This document shows positions 1 to 8,920 of a DNA stretch of 64,000 bases, one piece after another. The notes beneath the pieces are model-generated. The model was given only the letters and a program-made list of their open reading frames with translations. It made no database searches and had not been told where the DNA came from. The stretch is from GCA-2711565 sp963664245. Lineage in GTDB: Bacteria > Bacteroidota > Bacteroidia > Bacteroidales > GCA-2711565. A program made the position numbers and the translations under genes. Numbering within the stretch: the stretch's first letter is position 1; each line of letters begins with the position of its first letter. The stretch is from assembly GCA_963664245.1 (NCBI GenBank), contig OY760934.1, positions 2,852,001 to 2,916,000 on the forward strand. The letters are read 5' to 3'.

Positions 1-896
1 GTAATCAAACAGATTCCAACCAACTAATCATTTTCCATGCCGGGAGTTTATCGGTTCCGCTTAAGGAAGCCGTTAAAGTGTTTAACAAAGAATACCCCAA
101 TATAAAAGTGTTGACCGAAGCTGCCGGGAGCCGTGCCTGTGCACGGAAAATCACCGACCTGAACCGTGAGTGCGATATCATGGCTTCGGCCGATTATACG
201 GTGATTGATCAATTACTGATTCCGAATCATGCCGACTGGAACATCAAGTTTGCCAGCAACGAAATGGCCATTGTTTTCACCGAAAAATCGAAATACGCCA
301 ACGAAATAGATTCAACCAACTGGTTTGAAATTTTGCTGAAAGACGATGTAACTTATGGCCGTTCCAGTCCGGATAGCGACCCTTGCGGGTATCGCTCGGT
401 TTTAGTTTCAAAACTGGCCGAGGCTTATTACAAAGAACCCGGATTTGCTGCAGCACTTCTGGGAAAGGATCAGAAATACATTCGTCCCAAAGAAACAGAT
501 TTGATTGCCCTGCTCGAAACTCACACCCTGGATTATATTTTTATTTACCGCTCGGTGGCGGTTCAGCATGGCTTAAAATACATTGTTTTGCCCGACCGGG
601 TTAATTTGAAAAATTCGGAATTTACTGACTATTACAAACAAGCCGAGGTGAAAATCAGCGGGAAGGAACCCGGTAAATTTATTACGAAAACCGGCGAGCC
701 CATGGTGTATGGAATTACCCTGCTAAAAAATGCCCCGAATAAAGAAAATGCGATGAAATTTTTGGACTTCTTTCTTTCAACAAAAGGGCAGGAGATCATG
801 GCGGAAAACGGGCAGCCATCGTTGGTTCCGGCAAAAAGCGAAACCTTTGGCAAAATTCCGTTGGAATTAAAAAAATATGCTTTGAATCTGGAATAA
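1..896 (+). CDS. wtpA: Tungstate/molybdate ABC transporter substrate-binding protein (5' end cut by window edge)
   Basis: The reading frame is open from the first bases of the window: codons before the GTG at 78 read LIIFHAGSLSVPLKEAVK, the N-terminal core of a WtpA/ModA-type periplasmic oxyanion-binding protein. The gene therefore begins upstream, and its signal peptide is not visible. The family binds tungstate or molybdate with serine and backbone amide contacts around the AGSL loop. A later stretch, RPKETDLIALLE followed by DYIFIYRSVAVQHGLKYI, is typical of the WtpA subgroup. The gene is followed 25 bp later by the permease and then the ATPase, so it is the binding component of a complete importer. 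Tungstate versus molybdate cannot be settled from sequence. The frame from the first full codon is about 298 codons. Confidence 0.85.
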   Translation, partial: NQTDSNQLIIFHAGSLSVPLKEAVKVFNKEYPNIKVLTEAAGSRACARKITDLNRECDIMASADYTVIDQLLIPNHADWNIKFASNEMAIVFTEKSKYANEIDSTNWFEILLKDDVTYGRSSPDSDPCGYRSVLVSKLAEAYYKEPGFAAALLGKDQKYIRPKETDLIALLETHTLDYIFIYRSVAVQHGLKYIVLPDRVNLKNSEFTDYYKQAEVKISGKEPGKFITKTGEPMVYGITLLKNAPNKENAMKFLDFFLSTKGQEIMAENGQPSLVPAKSETFGKIPLELKKYALNLE

Positions 897-921
897 AAAA
901 TAATAAATCAAAAATCATTCA

Positions 922-1713
922 ATGATCCGTACCGATTCGTTTGCTTTGGTGTTAAGTTTTTTAGGCGGAGTGGTTCTTTTGCTCGTCATTGCTCCTTTGG
1001 CTGGAATGTTTTTATCTACGCCATTGGCCGATGTGTTTGAAACTGCCCGCGAGACCGAGGTACAGTCAAGTATTTGGCTAACGCTTTTGTCTTCGCTGGG
1101 AGCCACTTTGTTTTTTGCCATTTTTGCCATTCCGTTGGCCTATGTGCTGGCGCGAAAAAACTTTCGCGGAAAACGGATCATTACCGGAATTATTGATCTG
1201 CCCATTGTTATTCCGCACTCGGCGGCGGGAATTGCCGTTTTGGGTTTTGTGTCAAGAGATTCGTGGCTGGGCCAATTTGCTTCGGCATTGGGTTTTGATT
1301 TTGTGGGAAGCCCTGCCGGGATAGCTATTGCCATGGCTTTTGTGAGCATTCCGTTTTTAATCAATGCGGCCCGCGACGGTTTTTCTGCGGTGCCCGTGCG
1401 TTTGGAACAGGCAGCCTATAATTTGGGAGCTAGCCCGGTTCGCATGTTTTTTTCCATCTCTTTGCCCCTGGCCTGGCGGCACATTTTGTCAGGATTTGTG
1501 TTGATGTTTGCCCGTGGCCTGAGCGAATTCGGAGCTGTGGTCATCGTGGCTTACCACCCCATGATTACGCCGGTCATGATTTACGAACGCTTCACTGCTT
1601 TTGGGTTGAAATACGCCCAGCCGGTAGCCGTCATTTTTATCGTTGTTTGCCTTATCTTTTTTGTTTTACTTAGAATGTTAACCCGCGAAAACGGAACCAA
1701 GAAAAATGCTTAA
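922..1713 (+). CDS. wtpB: Tungstate/molybdate ABC transporter permease
   Basis: This is a 263-residue integral membrane protein of the ModB/WtpB (binding-protein-dependent transport, CysTW) family. About six hydrophobic segments are visible, beginning with an N-terminal helix near residues 8-30. The cytoplasmic EAA-like coupling loop is seen around EQAAYNLGASPVRMFFSISL, followed by the RGLSEFGAVVIVA segment typical of molybdate/tungstate/sulfate permeases. It would form a homodimeric channel in the inner membrane driven by the adjacent ATPase. The ATG at 922 lies 25 bp after the binding-protein stop, and its 3' end overlaps the ATPase gene by 8 bp, which supports translational coupling in a three-gene operon. 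Confidence 0.88.
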   Translation: MIRTDSFALVLSFLGGVVLLLVIAPLAGMFLSTPLADVFETARETEVQSSIWLTLLSSLGATLFFAIFAIPLAYVLARKNFRGKRIITGIIDLPIVIPHSAAGIAVLGFVSRDSWLGQFASALGFDFVGSPAGIAIAMAFVSIPFLINAARDGFSAVPVRLEQAAYNLGASPVRMFFSISLPLAWRHILSGFVLMFARGLSEFGAVVIVAYHPMITPVMIYERFTAFGLKYAQPVAVIFIVVCLIFFVLLRMLTRENGTKKNA

Positions 1714-2752
1714 ACTCGAAAATCTAACATTAAGGTTCAAAAAATTTGAATTGAAAGAGGTAAATCTTGAAGTTCAAAAAGGAGAGTATTTTGTGCTTTT
1801 AGGCTTGTCGGGAGCCGGGAAAACCTTGTTGCTGGAATGTATTTCGGGGATTCAAAAACCGGATTATGGGCAGGTTTTTTTAGATGGCGAACAAATTACC
1901 GGGCAAAAAATCCAAAAGCGAAATATTGGTTATGTTTTTCAGGATCACGCGGTGTTCCCGCATTTAAACGTGTTCGACAATATTGCTTACGCCATCAAAA
2001 AGAAGTTCCCGAAAAAAGAGATCAAACAAAAAGTTGAAGAAATAAGCGAAGTGGTAAATATCCGCCATTTGCTTGATCGCGATACCAAAACGCTTTCGGG
2101 TGGGGAAGCCCAGCGGGTAGCTTTGGCGCGCACGCTTATTCGCGAACCCAAATGTATTTTGTTGGACGAACCTTTTTCTTCGTTGGATGTGCAGCTCCGG
2201 GACGATTTGCGTTCGTTGCTCCGCAAATTGAACCGCATGGGTCAAACCATTATTCATGTAACCCACGATTATGAAGAGGCGATAACCCTGGCTCAAAAAA
2301 TTGCTGTTTTCCACGAGGGGATTATTATTCAGCAAGGAACCGCCGAAGATGTTTTTGCCAACCCGAAAACAGAATTTGTGGCTCGTTTCCGGGGTATCCG
2401 AAATTTCTTTAAAGGAAAGATGATAAAAGCAGACCGCCTGAAAACGGAGAATGGAACCGAAATCCAAATCCCCCCACAGGAGAAACTTACGGAAGGCTCA
2501 GTTATTTTAAAAAGCCAGGATGTGGTTCTTTCCAATCAAAATTTTGAAACCAGCATTTGTAATGTTTTCCGGGGCGAGATAAAAGATATCATTCCCAGTT
2601 TTAAGGGTAACGAGATTATCGTTGAAGCTGAGGTGAAAATTACGGCTTTCATTTCTCATCAATCGTTAGAGAAATTAGGGTTGAAAATTGGAAATGATGT
2701 ATGGGCCGGCTTTAAAGCATCGGCGGTTAAATACCTTCCGTCAACGAATTAA
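1706..2752 (+). CDS. wtpC: Tungstate/molybdate ABC transporter ATP-binding protein
   Basis: This 348-residue protein is the cytoplasmic ATPase of the importer. Walker A is GLSGAGKT (33-40), the Q-loop is VFQD (77-80), the ABC signature is LSGGE (130-134), Walker B with the catalytic glutamate is ILLDEP (151-156), and the switch histidine is near 187 (HVTHD). Residues from about 255 to the end form a TOBE-like beta domain, common in ModC/WtpC/CysA-type ATPases and often involved in oxyanion sensing. The start ATG overlaps the permease stop. The 3' end overlaps the convergent rseP gene by 4 bp, so no intergenic terminator separates them. The subunit type is certain; the substrate rests on the partner genes. 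Confidence 0.88.
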   Translation: MLKLENLTLRFKKFELKEVNLEVQKGEYFVLLGLSGAGKTLLLECISGIQKPDYGQVFLDGEQITGQKIQKRNIGYVFQDHAVFPHLNVFDNIAYAIKKKFPKKEIKQKVEEISEVVNIRHLLDRDTKTLSGGEAQRVALARTLIREPKCILLDEPFSSLDVQLRDDLRSLLRKLNRMGQTIIHVTHDYEEAITLAQKIAVFHEGIIIQQGTAEDVFANPKTEFVARFRGIRNFFKGKMIKADRLKTENGTEIQIPPQEKLTEGSVILKSQDVVLSNQNFETSICNVFRGEIKDIIPSFKGNEIIVEAEVKITAFISHQSLEKLGLKIGNDVWAGFKASAVKYLPSTN

Positions 2753-4074
2753 AAAACGTGCATTATAAAATCGTTGCCGATCGCAAATACCATTAAAGCG
2801 AGCAATAAAATCATTCCTACCACCTGTGCGTATTCAATAAATTTATCGCTTGGTTTGCGCCTTGATATGATTTCAACCAGCAAGAACATGGTGTGTCCTC
2901 CGTCTAGGGCCGGTATCGGTAAAATGTTCAAAATGGCTAGCATGATCGATAAAAATGCGGTCAGTCTCCAGAATGCTTCCCAGTCCCAGGTGCCGGGGAA
3001 AATACTGGCAATAGTGATGAAACTCCCCACGTTTTTATAAGCTTTCACTTCGGGAGAAAACATGAGCCTGAGTTGTTTCAGGTAGTCGCCAATGCTTTCG
3101 TAGGTTTTTACAAATCCTGCCGGGATGGCTTCCAGAAACGAATACTCAATTTTAGCAAATTCAAAATATTCCAAGGCATCTTTTCTGTAAGCGCCAATGG
3201 CTCCTTTTTCGGGAACCATTAAAGAAAGATTGACCGTGTCATTTGCACGGATGGCTTTTATGCTTACTTCTTTGTTTTTAAATTGTTGGATTTCTTTTAC
3301 AAAATCGTTGAAATATGGCGTACTGATGTCGTTAATCCCAATAATCCGGTCATTTATTTTGAACCCGGCTTTTTCGGCCATGGAGTTTTTTTCAAATTTT
3401 GAAATCTCAAAAGGGGTTCTGACATAAATAAATTGGGCTTTTTTCAAGCTCGCCAGTTTTTCTAAAGAACCTTTCGGGATTTCGATGTTTTCAAGTTTGT
3501 TGTTGCGTTCAACCTGGATGGTTTTGGCTTCGTTTAACAAAATCTCGATAGGGATGGCCGTAAATTTCTCGACTTTTTGTCCGTCAACCGATAAAATTTT
3601 ATCGCCATCTTGTAGTCCCATTTCCAGTGCCAGCGAATCGCAGGCAATGCCGTACTTGTTTCCTTCGGTAGTTGGCAAATATTCTTCGCCCCAAACACTT
3701 AGCATGGTAATATAAATAGCGACGGCTAAAATGATATTTACTACCACACCGCCAATCATGATGATCAGACGTTGCCAGGCCGGTTTTGAGCGAAATTCGT
3801 AAGGTTGTGGCGGAAGTTTCATTTGCTCTTTATCCATCGATTCGTCGATCATCCCGGAAATTTTAACATAGCCACCAAGGGGTAACCAGCCAATGCCGTA
3901 TTCGGTTTCTCCCTTTTTTGTTTTTAGCAAAGAGAACCATGGGTTGAAGAAAAGATAAAATTTTTCGACCCGGGCTTTAAATGCTTTGGCAGCAATAAAA
4001 TGTCCAAATTCGTGGAAAAGAACCAGGATTGATAAACTTAAAACCAGTTGTATTATTTTAATGAAAACGTCCAT
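2749..4074 (-). CDS. rseP: Site-2 intramembrane metalloprotease RseP
   Basis: This is a 441-residue S2P zinc metalloprotease that cleaves membrane-anchored regulators such as anti-sigma factors and also clears signal-peptide remnants. The zinc site HEFGH lies at residues 21-25 in the first transmembrane helix. The second half of the active site is the LDGG motif at about 390-393 in a C-terminal helix. Two PDZ-like regions lie between them (about 125-190 and 205-290), as in Gram-negative RseP. The gene is last in a minus-strand run M23 peptidase, dxr, rseP, with 27 bp after dxr. rseP next to dxr is a widespread arrangement (an isoprenoid/envelope gene string). Length and motifs are normal, so it should be active. 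Confidence 0.93.
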   Translation of the reverse strand: MDVFIKIIQLVLSLSILVLFHEFGHFIAAKAFKARVEKFYLFFNPWFSLLKTKKGETEYGIGWLPLGGYVKISGMIDESMDKEQMKLPPQPYEFRSKPAWQRLIIMIGGVVVNIILAVAIYITMLSVWGEEYLPTTEGNKYGIACDSLALEMGLQDGDKILSVDGQKVEKFTAIPIEILLNEAKTIQVERNNKLENIEIPKGSLEKLASLKKAQFIYVRTPFEISKFEKNSMAEKAGFKINDRIIGINDISTPYFNDFVKEIQQFKNKEVSIKAIRANDTVNLSLMVPEKGAIGAYRKDALEYFEFAKIEYSFLEAIPAGFVKTYESIGDYLKQLRLMFSPEVKAYKNVGSFITIASIFPGTWDWEAFWRLTAFLSIMLAILNILPIPALDGGHTMFLLVEIISRRKPSDKFIEYAQVVGMILLLALMVFAIGNDFIMHVF

Positions 4075-4101
4075 CGGTTAACAATTTTTTGTTCTACTTA
4101 G

Positions 4102-5250
4102 TTAGATTAAATCCAATGTTTTTTTGCGACTTTCTTTATCGGTAGCAACCAATTCTTCATAGGTCGGGTGTTCGATAAAAGAAATGGTGTTCATGCATTT
4201 TTCAATAATATCCGGCATTTCAACAAAACTAACGCGTTCTTTTAAAAATGCAGAAACCACAATTTCATTGGCGGCATTTAAAACACAGGGGGAATTTCCT
4301 CCTTTTTTGAGTGCTTCAAAAGCGAGTGCAAGGTTACGAAAATTTTTTAAATCAGGAGCCTCAAAAGTAAGTCCGGGATAATTCGTGAAATTAAAACGCG
4401 GAAAATCGGAAGCGATTCTATCAGGATAAGTTAAAGCATACTGAATAGGTAAACGCATATCGGGCAATCCCATTTGGGCTTTTAATGAACCGTCGGTAAA
4501 CTGAACCAAGCTGTGAATGATGGATTGCGGATGAATGATAATTTCGATTTGTTCGGGGCTTAAATCGAACAACCACCGGGCTTCAATAACTTCCAGTCCT
4601 TTGTTCATCAAGCTTGCCGAATCGATGGTGATTTTACAGCCCATTTCCCAGTTGGGGTGTTTTAAAGCTTGCGCTTTGGTTGCTTTTGATAATGCGAGCC
4701 GGTTCCAGCCACGGAATGGTCCGCCCGAAGCAGTTAAAATTATTTTTTCAACAGGGTTTCCCACTTCGCCGGACAAGCATTGAAAAATAGCCGAATGTTC
4801 TGAATCAATCGGGATGATTTGGGATTTATGGTTTTTCAATAAATTGCCAATGATTTCGCCGCCTACAACTAAAGTTTCCTTATTTGCCAGGGCAATATTT
4901 TTTCCGGCTTTAATGGCACTGATTGTGGGCCTTAATCCGGCATAACCAACCAAAGCTATAATTACCTGGTCAATGCTTCCCATTTCTACAATTTGCGAAA
5001 GCGATTCTTCGCCGGCATAAACTTGGATGTCGTAATTTTCAAGGGCTTCGTTTACTTTTTGGTAATGCTTGTCGTTGGAAATAACCACGACATTGGGCTT
5101 GTATTTAATGGCTTGTTCGATGAGAAGGTTCGCATTGTTTTGAGCCGTAATCACTTCCAGCTCGAAATGATCCGGGTTTTTACTGATTACTTCCAAGGAT
5201 TGTGTCCCGATCGACCCCGTTGATCCTAATACCGCTATCCGTTTTTTCAT
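4102..5250 (-). CDS. dxr: 1-deoxy-D-xylulose 5-phosphate reductoisomerase
   Basis: Dxr (IspC) converts DXP to 2-C-methyl-D-erythritol 4-phosphate with NADPH, the committed step of the non-mevalonate isoprenoid pathway. The NADPH-binding loop GSTGSIGTQ is at residues 9-17. The catalytic/metal region is recognisable in PIDSEHSAIFQ, ASGGPFR and the MNKGLEVIEARWLF segment. The length of 382 residues is normal. The start ATG overlaps the upstream M23 peptidase stop by 4 bp, indicating coupling, and rseP follows. The product feeds the polyprenyl chain used by MenA at 59 kb and by peptidoglycan lipid carriers. This call is secure. Confidence 0.96.
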   Translation of the reverse strand: MKKRIAVLGSTGSIGTQSLEVISKNPDHFELEVITAQNNANLLIEQAIKYKPNVVVISNDKHYQKVNEALENYDIQVYAGEESLSQIVEMGSIDQVIIALVGYAGLRPTISAIKAGKNIALANKETLVVGGEIIGNLLKNHKSQIIPIDSEHSAIFQCLSGEVGNPVEKIILTASGGPFRGWNRLALSKATKAQALKHPNWEMGCKITIDSASLMNKGLEVIEARWLFDLSPEQIEIIIHPQSIIHSLVQFTDGSLKAQMGLPDMRLPIQYALTYPDRIASDFPRFNFTNYPGLTFEAPDLKNFRNLALAFEALKKGGNSPCVLNAANEIVVSAFLKERVSFVEMPDIIEKCMNTISFIEHPTYEELVATDKESRKKTLDLI

Positions 5251-6134
5251 TTGAAGGTCATGTAGTTGAGAGGATTCACTGCACTGCCGTTATACCATAA
5301 TTCGAAATGCAAATGCGGTCCGGATTGAAGGGTGCCGGTTTCACCAATAATCCCGATAGGATCGCCAGCTTTTACATAAGCACCTGATTTTTTCAGTAAA
5401 ACAGAATTGTGTTTGTAAACGGAAATATAGTTTCGTGCATGTTGAATGGCTATGACATAACCTGTTTCAACGGTCCAGTCGGAAAAAATAACGGTTCCGT
5501 TCAGGGTGGCTTTTACCGTTTCGTTTTGATTGGCGACGATGTCAATGCCTAAATGATTATCGGCCAAACTAAAATTGCTGGTTACAATTCCTTCGATGGG
5601 TTTAAAAAAGTTGAGGTTGTAGCGTGAATTGTTTTCGGATAAAATGCTTTCACCATCGTAATAAAGATCGAAACGGTTTTGGCGTTCATATTCTGCCCTG
5701 AGTAAAGAATCTTCAACCGAATGGTTTAAAGTGATAGAATCGTAATGATAATTGGTGGTGTCAACCGGAACTATTGTATCTTGCATTGGCTTCCCTTCGA
5801 TGATGTTGCGTATGTTTTGCAGGTATAATTCCCGCTGCCTGAAAATGGTTTCCATCGAATCGGCTTTTGCCTGTAAGCTATATATCCGCTGGTTTAGCGT
5901 AACATCGGTATAGCCGGGAATGTATTCGCGCAGAGGGGTAAATGCAATAATGAGCGTTGTGATCCCAATTAAAAATATGGTTAAAACACTGGTCATAATA
6001 AGAACATTTAAACGGGTTAAACGAACTGATATACGTTCTTCAAAGGTGATATCGTTCATTACCACTAAACGGTACTTATCACGTAACCTGTAATACCACT
6101 TGTCTTTATTTTTTTCTTTTGATTTTGGTTTCAT
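5247..6134 (-). CDS. M23-family peptidoglycan metallopeptidase, membrane anchored
   Basis: The protein has 295 residues. A basic cytoplasmic N-terminus of about 43 residues is followed by one transmembrane helix (about 44-66), a linker with coiled-coil character (about 78-115), and a C-terminal M23/LytM domain (about 180-290). The zinc and catalytic residues are all present: HxxxD at H194/D198, H242, and HLH at 274-276, in the GPHLHFELW motif. It should therefore be an active endopeptidase acting on peptidoglycan cross-links in the periplasm, unlike degenerate LytM activators. It is first in the operon with dxr and rseP, and a good -7 promoter element lies just upstream. The exact physiological role (division, elongation, morphology) is unknown. 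Confidence 0.88.
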   Translation of the reverse strand: MKPKSKEKNKDKWYYRLRDKYRLVVMNDITFEERISVRLTRLNVLIMTSVLTIFLIGITTLIIAFTPLREYIPGYTDVTLNQRIYSLQAKADSMETIFRQRELYLQNIRNIIEGKPMQDTIVPVDTTNYHYDSITLNHSVEDSLLRAEYERQNRFDLYYDGESILSENNSRYNLNFFKPIEGIVTSNFSLADNHLGIDIVANQNETVKATLNGTVIFSDWTVETGYVIAIQHARNYISVYKHNSVLLKKSGAYVKAGDPIGIIGETGTLQSGPHLHFELWYNGSAVNPLNYMTFK

Positions 6135-6148
6135 TTTAACGAAAATCC

Positions 6149-6165
6149 TTGAGCGCTCAAAGATA
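6149..6165 (-). promoter_or_regulatory. Promoter -7 element with adjoining 12-bp palindrome upstream of the M23-dxr-rseP operon
   Basis: On the minus strand TATCTTTG (6165 to 6158) matches the Bacteroidota -7 consensus TAnnTTTG exactly. It overlaps a perfect palindrome TTGAGCGCTCAA at 6149-6160, placed where transcription would begin, about 15 bp before the M23 start codon. No convincing TTTG -33 box was found at the usual spacing. The palindrome could be an operator, but that is inference. Confidence 0.5.
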
Positions 6166-6288
6166 CTAAATTGTTAATAACGGCTTTCTTAAATACTTAT
6201 TGATTTAACGAAATTTATGGGTTGAATTGTCAAAAAAATAAAATATTTTTGCTAATTACGAGTTAATATTTCAAATATTTAAAGATCC

Positions 6289-8916
6289 TTGGCACATTTT
6301 ACAAAAAATAACGTTTTTTTCTTCGGCATTTCAATTTTGCTGTTAGTTTCGTGTTCAACCAAACGGAATACGCTTGTCAGAAGAGCTTATCATAATCTTA
6401 CCTCGCATTATAATGTTTATTGGAACGGGAATGAAAGTTTTGAAAAAGCATTGAAAATTATTGAGGAAACATATGTTGACGATTACTATGAGGTTTTGCC
6501 GATTTTTGTTTATGGCAATGAGGCTCAAATAAAATCGGTTACCGCCGATTTGGATCGTGCCCAGGAAAAAGCTTCCAAAGCGATTCAAAAACATAGCATG
6601 CGTTTTAAAGGGAAAGAGCATGTAAATTGGATCGACGACAGTTATTTTTTAATCGGCAAAGCTTATTTTTATAAAAAGGAGTTTGTGAGTGCCCGCCGTA
6701 CGTTTAATTACATTGTTCAGGAGTTCCCCGATGACGATTTGCGTTTTGATGCGATGTTGTGGCTGGCAAGAACGCATAATCAAAAAGGCGAATTTGAAAA
6801 AGCTGAAAATATTTTGTTGGAGTTGCAATCTATGCAGCAAACAGAAATTATTCCTTATAAAACCCTTCAGGAAATTCCGTTGATTTTTGCCGAGTTGTAT
6901 CATTACCAGAAGAAATATGATGCTTGTGCCGAATATATTGTTCAGGGTATTGAGTTGAGTTCGAGAAAAAAAATAATTACCCGCCTTAAATTTATTTTGG
7001 CTCAGATTTATTTGCGCCAGGAAAAATATGCCGAAGCTTCGGAATTATTTAAAGAGGTGCTGCACCGGAATCCTAATAATCAAATGGCATTTCAGACCAA
7101 GCTCAATATTGCCCTTTCTTTTGACCAAACAAATTCGGAAGATATTAAGCGTTCGCTAGAACGTATGTTGAATGATATTGAAAACGGAGCCTTCCGCGAT
7201 CAGATTTATTATGCTTTGGGCGAGCTGGCAATGAAAGAAGGAAATATAATTTCGGCGGCAGATTATTTAAAAAAATCGGTATCGTTGGCTCAAAGCAATA
7301 CTTTTCAAAAGGCAAAATCGTCCTTGTTGTTGGCAGGGTTGTTTTATAAAAATCGTAATTACACCGAGGCTGGTTTGTATTATGATACCTGTAGCCAGTT
7401 CATTCCTGAAAAATTCCCGGATTATCAAACCATAAAACCCCGTTTAGAAACCATGGTGGCTTTGGTGGGGCATTTGAATACCATTTCTGAGCAAGATTCG
7501 TTGCAACGTATTGCTGCTTTGAGCGAAGAAGAAAGGACCGCATTTGTAGATGAGATGATTGAAAAACACGAAACAAATGAAGCCCGGAAGAAAGAAGAAC
7601 AACAAGCCCGGGTCACTAACCTGCAATCGCAATTACCCCAAACCGATTTTAGTAATCAATCATCTTCGGCCTGGTATTTTTATAATCCCCAGACTTTAAG
7701 CTATGGTAAAGCACAGTTTATAAAAAAATGGGGAAGAAGAACCATGGAAGATAATTGGCACCTGAGCCGAAAAATGGTAATTACCGATAAAGATTTTGTT
7801 AAAAATGAGCGAAATGAAGTTACCTTTCAGAAAGATTCGGTATTATTACAGGAGGATCAGTTATCTGAGAATCCGGTTGACCGGAAATTTTATTTGCAAA
7901 ATTTGCCAATAACCGAAGCTCAATTAAAGGTTTCCGATAATAAAATTATGGAAGCTTTGTATTCCGGAGGAATACTGTTTAAAGAGAGTTTAAATGACTC
8001 AATTAGTGCCTTCGAAACATTTAGCAGCTTATTGAACCGGTTCCCGGAAAACCCTTATAAATTGCAAACGTATTATCATTTGTATAAATTAAGTATGGCT
8101 TTGAACCGAATCACCGAAATGAATTATTACAAATCAAGGATTTTGAATGAATACCCGGGCTCAAACTATGCTAAAATTGTGGCTGATCCGCAATACTTTA
8201 TAAAAATGAGCGAACAACAGGGGGAAGCTTCCAAATTTTATTCCGAAGTTTATGAAGCTTACAAACAAGAACAATATTTTCTGGTTATTGATTTGTGTGA
8301 AAAGGCACTGGCTAATTTCAACGATACCACCCTGATTCCCAAGTTCGATTATCTTAAAACCATATCGGAAGGCAGGATAGGGACTACGAAGGATTTTATT
8401 TTAAACCTGAAAAGGGTCATTTCTGCCTACCCTTATTCAGAGGTTAATTCTTTGGCTAAAGACGTGTTGGCTAATTTCTCAGGAGAAGAATTATCGGCTG
8501 AGAACCTTACTGATGAAGGGGAAGAATCGATCTATAAATATTTGCCCAATACTTTTCACAATTATATTTTGATTGTTGCCAGAGGAAGTGTAAATTTGGA
8601 ATCCCTAAAGGTCAGATTAGCTGATTTTAATAAGAAATTTTCGAAAAGGCAGCGGTTTGCCGTTTCGAGTTTTCAGTTGGACGATAATCATGATTTGATT
8701 ACCATTTCAAGGTTTAAGAATGCACGTGAGGCGGAAGATTATCTTAAGGCGATTAACAATGACAAATATGTTCTTTCAATAATGAAACGCAAAGAAGATT
8801 TTAAGCAATTTGTAATTTCAAACGAAAATTATCTTCTTTTCTATAAAGATAAAAACATTGACAATTATCAATCGTTTTACAGAAAACACTATGAAATAAA
8901 TGAAAACAGCAATTAA
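6289..8916 (+). CDS. porW: TPR lipoprotein PorW/SprE of the type IX secretion system
   Basis: This 875-residue lipoprotein has a hydrophobic signal ending in lipobox LLVSC (lipidated Cys22). Immediately after it comes the RRAYHNLTSHYNVYWNG region, which I recognise from PorW/SprE proteins. Repeated TPR-like helical pairs fill about residues 105-390 and again about 545-730, and the C-terminus holds an FHNYILIVARG segment. PorW/SprE links the trans-envelope complex of the Bacteroidota type IX secretion system and is needed for secretion and gliding in model species. An in-frame TAA at 6280 leaves TTG at 6289 as the only plausible start codon before the signal peptide. The gene overlaps or abuts the bactofilin gene at its 3' end. 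Family assignment is by recalled similarity of the N-terminus, length and TPR layout. Confidence 0.8.
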   Translation: MAHFTKNNVFFFGISILLLVSCSTKRNTLVRRAYHNLTSHYNVYWNGNESFEKALKIIEETYVDDYYEVLPIFVYGNEAQIKSVTADLDRAQEKASKAIQKHSMRFKGKEHVNWIDDSYFLIGKAYFYKKEFVSARRTFNYIVQEFPDDDLRFDAMLWLARTHNQKGEFEKAENILLELQSMQQTEIIPYKTLQEIPLIFAELYHYQKKYDACAEYIVQGIELSSRKKIITRLKFILAQIYLRQEKYAEASELFKEVLHRNPNNQMAFQTKLNIALSFDQTNSEDIKRSLERMLNDIENGAFRDQIYYALGELAMKEGNIISAADYLKKSVSLAQSNTFQKAKSSLLLAGLFYKNRNYTEAGLYYDTCSQFIPEKFPDYQTIKPRLETMVALVGHLNTISEQDSLQRIAALSEEERTAFVDEMIEKHETNEARKKEEQQARVTNLQSQLPQTDFSNQSSSAWYFYNPQTLSYGKAQFIKKWGRRTMEDNWHLSRKMVITDKDFVKNERNEVTFQKDSVLLQEDQLSENPVDRKFYLQNLPITEAQLKVSDNKIMEALYSGGILFKESLNDSISAFETFSSLLNRFPENPYKLQTYYHLYKLSMALNRITEMNYYKSRILNEYPGSNYAKIVADPQYFIKMSEQQGEASKFYSEVYEAYKQEQYFLVIDLCEKALANFNDTTLIPKFDYLKTISEGRIGTTKDFILNLKRVISAYPYSEVNSLAKDVLANFSGEELSAENLTDEGEESIYKYLPNTFHNYILIVARGSVNLESLKVRLADFNKKFSKRQRFAVSSFQLDDNHDLITISRFKNAREAEDYLKAINNDKYVLSIMKRKEDFKQFVISNENYLLFYKDKNIDNYQSFYRKHYEINENSN

Positions 8917-8920
8917 TAAC

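Noticed and set aside
1964..2467. 167-codon minus-strand frame inside wtpC
   Set aside because: Mirror frame of a well-supported ATPase; composition is that of a reading-frame shadow.
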